A DNA stretch of 33,124 nt from a candidate division WS1 bacterium (GTDB lineage Bacteria > Armatimonadota > Zipacnadia > Zipacnadales > UBA5352). A program made the position numbers and the translations under genes. Location: NCBI GenBank assembly GCA_012522765.1, contig JAAYJW010000434.1:1-33124 (forward strand), given 5' to 3'. The stretch's first letter is position 1. Each line of letters starts with the position of its first letter. This document shows positions 1 to 8,118 of the stretch, piece after piece. Under the pieces are notes generated by a model. That model ran no database searches and had not been told where the DNA came from. It saw nothing but the letters and a program-made list of their open reading frames with translations.

Positions 1-27
1 AATCCCTCTGCGTTGCGTCAGGGTGTG

Positions 28-309
28 TCAGTCTGCTCCCGACCGCCTGCCGTGCCGTGGCCGCTGCCGTTCCCGGTCGTTGCCGTTGCCGTTCCCGGCC
101 GTTGCCGTCTGTCGTTGCCTTTCCCCGTCCGCGGGGCCAAAGAGCATCCCGCAGACGATGGGGATACCGGTGGCGGGCCGGATCTCGGTGAAGCCGGGGA
201 CGACGGTTGCGATCTTGAAGGGCAGCAGGATCGCGACGTAGGCCGCGCCGGTGAGCGCTACAAGCACGACCATCTTCGTGTGCCGCCACATGGTGATGGC
301 ATCGAGCAT
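28..309 (-). CDS. ECF-transporter S-component-like membrane protein, C-terminus replaced by low-complexity sequence
   Basis: Start ATG at 309 with GGAGGTG RBS (complement of 317-323). N-terminal ~60 aa MLDAITMWRHTKMVVLVALTGAAYVAILLPFKIATVVPGFTEIRPATGIPIVCGMLFGPA is hydrophobic and resembles ECF S components; after GPA the reading frame enters a GGCAAC-like repeat. Confidence 0.5.
   Translation of the reverse strand: MLDAITMWRHTKMVVLVALTGAAYVAILLPFKIATVVPGFTEIRPATGIPIVCGMLFGPADGERQRQTATAGNGNGNDRERQRPRHGRRSGAD
40..120. repeat. Degenerate hexanucleotide repeat (CGTTGC/CGTTCC-type; GGCAAC on minus strand)
   Basis: Visible periodic ccgctgccgttcccggtcgttgccgttgccgttcccggccgttgccg. Confidence 0.7.
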
Positions 310-584
310 CGGGATACACCTCCGGAAGAAGCTCCTTCGCTCGCGTAGTTCGCCGAGAAGGGCGCGTCCTTCCTGCGTCGGGAGTACGGGGCGAGGGCCG
401 CCGTTCGCCGTCGGAGAGGTCGGCCGCCGTGCCGACCTGTGCCGTTGCTGTACTGCGCACGAAGTCAACACTCTCGGCCTCCCCAGCGAACAACTACTTC
501 TCGCCCCTGTTGAAGGCCTCCCGCCATCTCCGGGGGAAGAACCACTCGCACCCGACATGTTCCACCGCAGGAGGCGCATTGTCT

Positions 585-2003
585 ATGAGCGAGAGTAACC
601 GCCCCAACATCGTGCTCTTCACCACCGACCAGCATCGTGGCGACTGGATCGGCCTCGCCGGTCGCTCCGTCATCGAGACACCGAACCTCGACGCGTGGGT
701 AAACGAGGGGCTCTACTTCCCCAACGCCTACACGGAGATCCCCTCCACCACTGGCGCGCGCCGGATACTTCACATGGGCCAGGGCTCCTACGACTGCGGC
801 GTCATCGGCTACGCCGGCGGCATCTGGGACATCGAGAACTCGCTGCCGGCGGTGCTCGCCCGCGCGGGATATCACTGCTTCAGCGCAGGCTGGCGGAACA
901 TGCACCCGCGCCGGGCGCTCTTTGGCTACCACCAGGCCGTGATACACGACCTCCGGCCGGGCGTGGACGACTACATGGACTGGCTCGAGCGCGAGCTTGG
1001 GCCTTCGGCGCACGAGCGCGGGCATGGCTCCGACGCCAATGGCTGGCTGGCACGCCCCTGGCACCTCGAAGAGCGCTATCACCCGACCGTCTGGACCACT
1101 GACGTCGCGCTAGACCTTGTTGAGAAGCGCGACCCGACCAAACCATTCTTCCTCTGGTGCTCGCACCTGCGCCCGCATTCGCCGTACGATCCACCGCAGT
1201 TCTACTGGGACATGTACGATCAGCAGGACCTCGGTGAGCCGCCGATCGGCGACTGGGCGGACAGGCATCGGCAGGAGGGTGTGACGCCGATGCGCACCGC
1301 GTGGCAGGGCAACCTCGGCGCGAAAGCCACGCATCGCTGCCGCGCGGGCTACATGGGCTGCATCACGCACATTGACTACGAGATGGGGCGGATGGAGGAG
1401 TCGCTGATGAAGATGGAAGGCGTGGACGCCGCCAACACCATCTGGCTCTTCACCGCCGACCATGGCGACATGATGGGCGATCACTACCTCCACCGCAAGA
1501 CCTACGCCTATGAGGGCTCCGCTCGCATCCCGTTCGTAGTGCGCTATCCGAAGGGCTACGACGCCCCCACCGGCGCCTTCGAGCAACCGGTCGGTTTGCA
1601 GGATGTCATGCCGACGCTGCTTGACATTGCGGGCGTCGAGTCTCCCGACACAATGACCGGGGAAAGCGTGGTGCAGGCTGCGCGCGGCGGAGAGTGGCGC
1701 GAGTTCATCCACGGCGAGCACTCGCCCTGCTATCACCCGACCAACGCCGTGCAGTACCTCACCGATGGCAGAGAGAAGTTCCTCTGGTTCCCGGTGACGG
1801 GGCAGGAGCAGTTCTTCGACCTGCAGAACGATCGCGACGAGACGCGCGATCTCATCAACGACCCGGCAGCGCAGGAGCGCGTGAAGCTCTGGCGGCAGCG
1901 CCTCGTAGATCGTCTCGCCATCCGCAACGACGGCTTCTCCGATGGCCAGCGCCTGATCACGAAGCCGGAGGGCTACGGCCCGGTGGTGGAGGGCAGGGAA
2001 TAG
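585..2003 (+). CDS. Sulfatase-family (alkaline phosphatase superfamily) hydrolase with Thr at the formylglycine position
   Basis: ATG 585 preceded by GGAGG; NIVLFTTDQHRGDW...IETPNLD, TADHGDMMGDHYLHRK motifs typical of sulfatases; CxPSR replaced by TTGAR (IPSTTGARRILHMG). Confidence 0.9.
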   Translation: MSESNRPNIVLFTTDQHRGDWIGLAGRSVIETPNLDAWVNEGLYFPNAYTEIPSTTGARRILHMGQGSYDCGVIGYAGGIWDIENSLPAVLARAGYHCFSAGWRNMHPRRALFGYHQAVIHDLRPGVDDYMDWLERELGPSAHERGHGSDANGWLARPWHLEERYHPTVWTTDVALDLVEKRDPTKPFFLWCSHLRPHSPYDPPQFYWDMYDQQDLGEPPIGDWADRHRQEGVTPMRTAWQGNLGAKATHRCRAGYMGCITHIDYEMGRMEESLMKMEGVDAANTIWLFTADHGDMMGDHYLHRKTYAYEGSARIPFVVRYPKGYDAPTGAFEQPVGLQDVMPTLLDIAGVESPDTMTGESVVQAARGGEWREFIHGEHSPCYHPTNAVQYLTDGREKFLWFPVTGQEQFFDLQNDRDETRDLINDPAAQERVKLWRQRLVDRLAIRNDGFSDGQRLITKPEGYGPVVEGRE

Positions 2004-2026
2004 CCCACCCCTGTACAAAGGAGAAT

Positions 2027-2061
2027 GGGCGGGCTGCGGGGATGCCGTCCGCAACCCGCCC
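2027..2061 (+). terminator. GC-rich stem-loop just downstream of the sulfatase-family gene
   Basis: gggcgggctgcgg (2027-2039) pairs with ccgcaacccgccc (2049-2061), 12/13 bp; no clear T-tract, so intrinsic terminator status is uncertain. Confidence 0.5.
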
Positions 2062-2120
2062 GGAGATACCTCGCGCCCGGTACTACCTGACCAGTCGACC
2101 GACTCTTTCCGGCCGCGAGT

Positions 2121-2160
2121 TGGGCTGGCGAGGTAGGAAGGCGGGGTCCTCGCCAGCCCA
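2121..2160. repeat. Perfect 13-bp inverted repeat
   Basis: tgggctggcgagg (2121-2133) / cctcgccagccca (2148-2160). Confidence 0.85.
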
Positions 2161-2590
2161 GTTACCGGCGGTGCCACTGTTCACCGCCAGGTCCGACAGG
2201 TCTGGCCTCTCGGCCAGAGCGACTTCGGGGGCGGTGATGAACAGCGTGTTTTCACCGCGCTGCCCTCTGCCCATGTCCCCGCCACCCGAAGTCTTCCGGA
2301 GCATCGCAGGCTGCAGAGGGGGGGATCTGCATCCTGCTGACCACACAATGCCACACACGGATAACGCAGTCCATCGGGATGTCACCTGATTTCACGCGCG
2401 ATTTCGCCTTAGCCGTGTCTGGGTACATCTGCCCCTGCCAGTTATTTGGAAAGAACTCAACAACCTGCCGCACAAGCCGCCTCCCCCGCTACGCGACGCC
2501 CTCCGCCGTCAGGCTGCAGGAAGATCACCGGAGTCCGCGAAGTCATTACCCGGTAGCGTGATCATCCGAGCGGCAAGGGGCTGATAGACA

Positions 2591-3337
2591 ATGTTCGACC
2601 TGACGGGAGAAACGGCGATTGTCACCGGAGGAGCGCGCGGGTTGGGGCGAGCGATGGCGGACGGTCTCGCCGAACGTGGCGCGAGTGTCGCACTCTTTGA
2701 CGTGATCGACGGGACCGAAGCTTGTGAGCAGATCGCCGGCGCATGCGGGGTGCAGGCGCGGTTCTACGAGGTGGACGTGACCGACGAGGCGCGGATTGAG
2801 GAGGCAGTGGGGCAGGTCGTCGAGGACTTCGGGCCGATAGACATTCTCCTGAACAACGCCGGCATCTACTACCCCACGCCGGTGGTGGAGACGTCGCGAG
2901 AGGACTGGCAGCGCATCCTCGACGTTGACCTCAACGGGTACTTCCTGATGGCCAAGTACGTTATCCCGCGCATGCCCGATGGCGGGCGCATCATCAACAT
3001 CGCTTCAATCGCTGGCCACAGTGCCTTCGAGCAGTCTGCCGCCTACTGCGTCGCCAAGGGCGGAGTGATCGAGTTGACCAAGTCGCTCGCGTATGAGTTC
3101 GGCGACCGCGGCATCAGGGTCAACGCCATCTGTCCCGGGACCTTCACTACCGACATGACCGCCGAGATGCTCGAGGGTACGGAATTCATCGCGACTATCA
3201 AGCGCGAGATTCCGCTCAATCGCCCCGGCCGCCCGGAGGAACTCAAGGGCCTGGCGATCTACCTCGCCTCCGACGCTTCAAGCTACATGACCGGCTCGAT
3301 CATCGACATTGACGGCGGCTGGACCTGCCACGTGTGA
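2591..3337 (+). CDS. SDR family NAD(P)-dependent oxidoreductase
   Basis: TGGARGLG Rossmann motif, NNAG, catalytic YCVAK, C-terminal GSIIDIDGGW; 248 aa. Confidence 0.93.
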   Translation: MFDLTGETAIVTGGARGLGRAMADGLAERGASVALFDVIDGTEACEQIAGACGVQARFYEVDVTDEARIEEAVGQVVEDFGPIDILLNNAGIYYPTPVVETSREDWQRILDVDLNGYFLMAKYVIPRMPDGGRIINIASIAGHSAFEQSAAYCVAKGGVIELTKSLAYEFGDRGIRVNAICPGTFTTDMTAEMLEGTEFIATIKREIPLNRPGRPEELKGLAIYLASDASSYMTGSIIDIDGGWTCHV

Positions 3338-3405
3338 GGTACGGAGGAATCAGCGGGGAGACGGTCAAAGACACCCCCGTCCGCCGTAATCACGGAGGTG
3401 TCTCC

Positions 3406-5291
3406 ATGTACCGTCCTGTGACTATGTGCTTCGCCGCGATCATCGCTGTATCAGCCACAGTAGCGTGCGCTCAACCGGCTCCCCCGGAAGTAGACGATCA
3501 CACGCTCTTTCTGGCGCGCTTCGATGAGGGCTTCGACGCCGACTACGCCGCGGTGACGCAGCCGCGCAGGTCAATGGCGCGGAGCTTATCGCCGAGGGCA
3601 AGTGGGGCGGCGCGGTGCGCCTCACAGGCGGAAATGACCTCAGCTTCGCGCCCGAAGGCAACTTCGACATGGCCGCCGGGACGATCATGTTCTGGTTCAG
3701 GCCCGACTGGGAGCCCGGGGCGCCGGAATCGCACGCGCTCCTGAGCATGACCCTTGGCGGCGACCCGCCCGGCTACTTCGTGCTCAGCCAGGGTTGGTGG
3801 GAGTCCTCCGGCGGCGTCGGACGCATGTACTTCGTACTCGACAACCAGTCCTTCATGCACTGCAACACGCAGGCGTGGGCGAACATGGACGCGGAGGAGC
3901 TTGGGCGCTGGCACCACGTAGCTCTCACATGGAGCGAAGGCGCACAGGGCGTGATGGCGCTCTACATTGACGGTGACCGCGTCGGTTATAGCGCTCGCCC
4001 GGATATCACCCTGCGCCGGCCCGTGGACCGGCTGATCGTGGGCTCGGATGGCTCGCAGGGCGGCCAGCGACCGGCGGACGGGCTGCTTGACGAGTTGGTC
4101 ATCTACGATCGCATAATGAGCGACGCGCAGATTGCCGAGGTCTTTCGCGCGCAGGAGCCCGACTGGGAGGCGATCCAGGCGCGGCGGATGGCGTGGCTGA
4201 CGGACGTGCTCGCCGGGCCGGAGCCGCTGCTGCCTCGCGACGAGCAGGGGCGGCTGCTTGAGAGCCGGGCGCTGCTCGACGAGGGCACCGGTTGGAACAC
4301 TCCCGAGAACATCCCGGAGATCGTGGCGAAGCTCAAGCGCGCTGGCTTCAACGTCTATGTCCCGTGCATCTGGCACGGCCGCGGGACGCGCTGGGCGTTT
4401 GAGGGCTACCCGCCGGATGAGCGGATGGCCGAGCAGTTCGCACAGACTGAGGGTGATCCGCTGGCGATGCTCATCGAGCAGTGCCACGCGGAGGGGATCG
4501 AGGTGCACCCGTGGTTCTGCGTCGTGAAGCGGGAGGGCGACATCCTCCCGGAGTTCGTGGAGGACGGGACGCCTGCGAAGTTCTTCGACGCACACCGGCC
4601 CGCGTTCCGTGAGTTCATCACCGGCCTGATGACCGCCGTGATCGAGCGGTACGAAGTTGATGGCATCAACCTCGACTTCATCCGCACCGGTGGGCTCTGC
4701 ACCGGGCCGCTCTGCGAGGCGGAGTATCGCGCGAAGTTCGGCAGCGAGATGGATGAGGATGCGAAGCTCACCACGGAGGAGGGATGGGCAAACCCGAAGA
4801 TCGTACAGTGGCAGAACGAGTGCATTGGCGAGATCGTGAGGCGCGTGGCGACGCGAGGGTGCGAACTGCGCCCCGGGCTGATCGTGAGCGTGGACGGCCA
4901 CCCTCATGCGCCGGGTGAGGCGCCGGACTCGAACGGGCGCAATGAGGGCCCGTGGGTTGATGCCGGCTGGGTGGACGTGGTCTACGCGATGGACTACTCG
5001 CGCGAACTGTCGTGGGTGCGACTGGACCGAGTGCGCGAGGCGAGTGAGCATCCGGAGGCGTATGTGGAGCTTTGCGGCAACTATGAGCGCACCGAGACCG
5101 GTCACGTGGTGCCGCGCGAGGGCGAACTCGTCGCGCAGCAAATCGAGTTCTGCCGGCGCAAGTGGCCCGGGAACGGCGTCGGCCTCTACCTGTGGTCGAT
5201 GCTCAGCGACGATCAGATCGAGGCGCTTCGGGCTGGCCCCTTCGCCGAGGACGCGGTGCCAACGTGGGTGCGCAGCCACCCTCACCAGTAG
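3406..5291 (+). CDS. Secreted LamG-like + GHL10/YngK-type glycoside-hydrolase-like protein, interrupted by one -1 frameshift near 3552
   Basis: Signal peptide MYRPVTMCFAAIIAVSATVACAQ in the first frame (ORF 3334..3744); LamG-like fold then (beta/alpha)-type domain (NIPEIVAKLKRAGFNVYVPCIWHGRG...VDGINLDFIR) in ORF 3615..5291. Re-reading one G at 3552 joins them as DADYAA-GDAAAQVNGAEL. Confidence 0.75.
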
Positions 5292-6613
5292 CCGTGACGC
5301 TCGCCCCACTGCAGCCAGTCTTTCCCGAGCGTGATGCCATGCGTCACCAGCGGATCCTCCTCGAGGCCATTGCGACGCATCATGTATGACACCCAGGCCT
5401 CCAGCTTCGTGTCAAGCTCTGACGCCACGTCTGGCCGCAGCGCAGCAATATTGCGGAACTCGCCGGGATCGGCGTCGAGATCGTAAAGCTCCTCCATCGG
5501 CCCCCCGTAGAGGTCCATAGCCCGGGCCTTGATGTACTTCCATCGCTCCGTCCTGATCGCCCACTTCATCTGCCACGTGCACTCCTGTGTGATGAGGAAG
5601 TCATGCAGCGTGCGCTCTGCTCCCTCAGTCAGAAGGTCCAGCGCGCTGTCGCCCTCCATTGCGTCTGGTATGCGTGCCCCTGCCGCTTCGAGCATGGTCG
5701 GAGCGAGGTTGAGGTGCGTCAGAAGCTGATCTACCTCCGTGCCCGCGGCAATACGCTTGGGCCAGCGTACCAGCAGCGGGACGTGGATGTTCGGGTCGTA
5801 GAGGCCGTGGTGATCGAAGAAGATACCGTGGCGGAACATAAGCTCACCGTGGTCAGAGAAGACAACGACCATCGTATCTTCCGCAAGCCCGGTGTCCTCA
5901 AGCGCGCTCATCAGTTGCGCGAAGCCCGCGTCAACATGCCGAATCTCGGCGTCATATAGCGCCTCGACGAAGAGCGCGTCAGTCAGCCCCTCGGGCAAAC
6001 GGCTGAACCAGTTCTGTTTCCACTTCGAGCCCCAGTAGCCCTCAAGCAGCGGCTTGAGCGACTCGTTGTCAGGATCGCACGGGTCATCGCCCTCGTAGAA
6101 GTCGTACCACATTTCCTCCGGCGGCAGGTAGGGAGTGTGCGGGTCCCAGTAGTGGACGAACATGAAGAACGGGTTATCCGCGCCGTTCTCGCGCAGCCAC
6201 GGTATCGCCAGTTCGTTGTAATCGCGCCAGTCCGACCACTGGATGTACTTGCGGTTCAGCGACGGGTTGAACTGTTGTGTCCATCCTCTGGCGAACCAGT
6301 TCTTCATCATCGGCAGGTTGTCGAAGCCAGCGGTGACATATCCCGCACGCTGAAGCTGCTCCGTCAGATAGGGCGCAGAGGATGGAAGTTCATTGTGCCC
6401 GCCGTGTGCGACTATGCCGGTGGTGATGGACTGCTGTCCGGTGAAGGTGGTCGTGTAGTTCGGCTGTGTCGGCACCGACGGGCAGTAGAGCCTTTGGCAG
6501 AGCGCTCCCTGTCTCGCAAACTCATCGAGATTCGGCGTGGTAAGCTTGTGATAGCCGTAGCAGCTCATGTGCCGCGCGCTGAGGGTGTCGATTGCCACGA
6601 GTATGATGTTCAT
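5282..6613 (-). CDS. Sulfatase-like hydrolase, Thr-nucleophile-type (TQPNY at the active-site motif)
   Basis: MNIILVAIDTLSARHMSCYGY..TTPNLD, VFSDHGELMFRHG, C-terminal sulfatase-like ELYDLDADPGEFRNIA; active-site segment SVPTQPNYTTTFTG has Thr49 where Cys/Ser is usual. Confidence 0.9.
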   Translation of the reverse strand: MNIILVAIDTLSARHMSCYGYHKLTTPNLDEFARQGALCQRLYCPSVPTQPNYTTTFTGQQSITTGIVAHGGHNELPSSAPYLTEQLQRAGYVTAGFDNLPMMKNWFARGWTQQFNPSLNRKYIQWSDWRDYNELAIPWLRENGADNPFFMFVHYWDPHTPYLPPEEMWYDFYEGDDPCDPDNESLKPLLEGYWGSKWKQNWFSRLPEGLTDALFVEALYDAEIRHVDAGFAQLMSALEDTGLAEDTMVVVFSDHGELMFRHGIFFDHHGLYDPNIHVPLLVRWPKRIAAGTEVDQLLTHLNLAPTMLEAAGARIPDAMEGDSALDLLTEGAERTLHDFLITQECTWQMKWAIRTERWKYIKARAMDLYGGPMEELYDLDADPGEFRNIAALRPDVASELDTKLEAWVSYMMRRNGLEEDPLVTHGITLGKDWLQWGERHGYW

Positions 6614-8118
6614 GATGTCTCATTCTCCTCTGCCCGATCATGCCGCCCGGATGGATAGTCCAGCATGTAGAACCTGACGTCGCCGACGCGGAATTGCTCC
6701 TCAGAAGCGGCCATCTGCCGCACGATATCCGGCGCGCGGCTTTCATGCGCGTGCATGAGGATCAGCCACATCCGCCCGCCGTCGGGCCAGATGTCGAGGG
6801 CCGCGCGCTCAACCTCGGCAGGATCCTCCAGATCCCGCGAGATCCCATGCACTTCCAGCGCCCCGTCATAGTAGTGCGCGAAAAGCTCGGGCACGAAGTT
6901 GCTGTCGATTGTGACGACCACGTCGGACGGCTGCTCGCGCGCCTCAATGGTTGCGGCAATGGTCTCCCAATCCGGCCGCGGCGGCGCGGTATGCCAGCGC
7001 CACAGGCCGTGGCCGCACAGCGCAACGAGGACAATGCTCAGCACGATCGCCGCCCACCGCCGCCGCTGCCACAAGCCCACCACGGCGGCGCTGCAGAGGA
7101 GGGTGGTCGGCAGTAGCGTGATGTTGGGCACTCTCACACCGATCCAGAAGGTGGTGAAGCTGCCGATCAGCGCGATCAGGGCGACGGGGATCAGCAGCAT
7201 GCAGATGGCCCACCAGCGCGCCCCCGGCGTCACGGGATCAAGCCCGCCCTCGCCATCACGCCACAGCCACCATGCAAGCGTCGCACAGCCGAGGCCTGTT
7301 GCGATAGCGATCACTCCCGCCGGCCCCAGCAGCAGGTCGTAGCCGAAAGGCCTGCCGAACGCCGCCATGATTGACGAGGCCCGCGGCAGTTGATAGGCAG
7401 CACCTGTGATCGCGGCGGTCTGCATCTGCCGCGCAAGAACGGCGGCCATCCAGGCGATCATGACCGCCAGCGAGAGTGCAGTACCCGGCCCAAGCTGCAG
7501 AAGATAAGCCCGCTTGCCGGCGTCACGCATACCGGTGAAAAGCGAAAGAAGCACGATCACAGCCAGCGCTACTCCGCCCCAGTAATGCGTGAGCGGCAGC
7601 AGCATCGCCGCCAGTGCGAAGCCGACCGTCGCGGCGAGGTTGCGCTCCCTGCAGACCCGCAGTGCGAAGAGCCATGTCAGCGCGACCAGCAGCACCAGCA
7701 TCGCGTAGCTGCGTGCCTCCTGAGCATAGCGAACGGAGGTGGGCATGATCGCCAGCAGAACCGCACTGGTGAGGCCGACCGATCTTCCGAAGAGGGCGCT
7801 GCCCAGGAGGAAGAGTACCGGGACGGTGGCGACGCTCAGTGCGACCGACAGTCCTCGAAGTGCTGCATCCGATGAGCCGAAGATGTTGCGCCACAGGTGC
7901 AGGGCGAGGTAGTAGCCCGGCGGATGCGGATCATGCAGAGCGGTGGCGCGGAGCACATCGCCCGGCCCCGCGCCCGCGCTGAGCATCAGGCTCGCGCCCT
8001 CGTCGAGCCACAGGTTATCATCTGCGAGGCTGTAGAGGCGCAGGACCAGAGCGAGCAAGATGGCCGCAAGCAGCACGGCCACCGACAGCTTCGCCGGGAA
8101 CGTCCGTGGAGTCTTCAT
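6610..8118 (-). CDS. GT39/ArnT-like membrane glycosyltransferase
   Basis: Multi-TM; LRLYSLADDNLWLDEGASL, HDPHPPGYYLALHLW, QEARSYAMLVLL motifs; start ATG 8118 overlaps the upstream stop; stop overlaps the next ATG (ATGA). Confidence 0.85.
   Translation of the reverse strand: MKTPRTFPAKLSVAVLLAAILLALVLRLYSLADDNLWLDEGASLMLSAGAGPGDVLRATALHDPHPPGYYLALHLWRNIFGSSDAALRGLSVALSVATVPVLFLLGSALFGRSVGLTSAVLLAIMPTSVRYAQEARSYAMLVLLVALTWLFALRVCRERNLAATVGFALAAMLLPLTHYWGGVALAVIVLLSLFTGMRDAGKRAYLLQLGPGTALSLAVMIAWMAAVLARQMQTAAITGAAYQLPRASSIMAAFGRPFGYDLLLGPAGVIAIATGLGCATLAWWLWRDGEGGLDPVTPGARWWAICMLLIPVALIALIGSFTTFWIGVRVPNITLLPTTLLCSAAVVGLWQRRRWAAIVLSIVLVALCGHGLWRWHTAPPRPDWETIAATIEAREQPSDVVVTIDSNFVPELFAHYYDGALEVHGISRDLEDPAEVERAALDIWPDGGRMWLILMHAHESRAPDIVRQMAASEEQFRVGDVRFYMLDYPSGRHDRAEENETS

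Noticed and set aside
2121-2160. Integron attC-like inverted repeat (gttgggctggcgagg...cctcgccagcccagtta)
   Set aside because: The R-box orientation (RYYYAAC...GTTRRRY) is wrong and there is no integrase or cassette context; xerC here is the housekeeping type.
1110-2177. 355-aa minus-strand ORF over the first sulfatase-family gene
   Set aside because: Antisense of a strong sulfatase-family frame.
2252-2561. Small ORFs (60-100 aa) in the 2.0-2.6 kb intergenic region
   Set aside because: No RBS-supported starts or recognisable motifs; the region is better described by its inverted repeats.
3545-3560. Programmed -1 ribosomal frameshift in the GHL10-type gene
   Set aside because: No X-XXY-YYZ slippery site (gccgcggtgacg); deletion or sequencing error is simpler.
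3543-5309. Long minus-strand ORF (588 aa) opposite the GHL10-type gene
   Set aside because: Shadow ORF from high-GC codon usage; His/Arg/Pro/Leu-rich, no domain motifs, and the plus-strand frame has clear LamG/GHL features.
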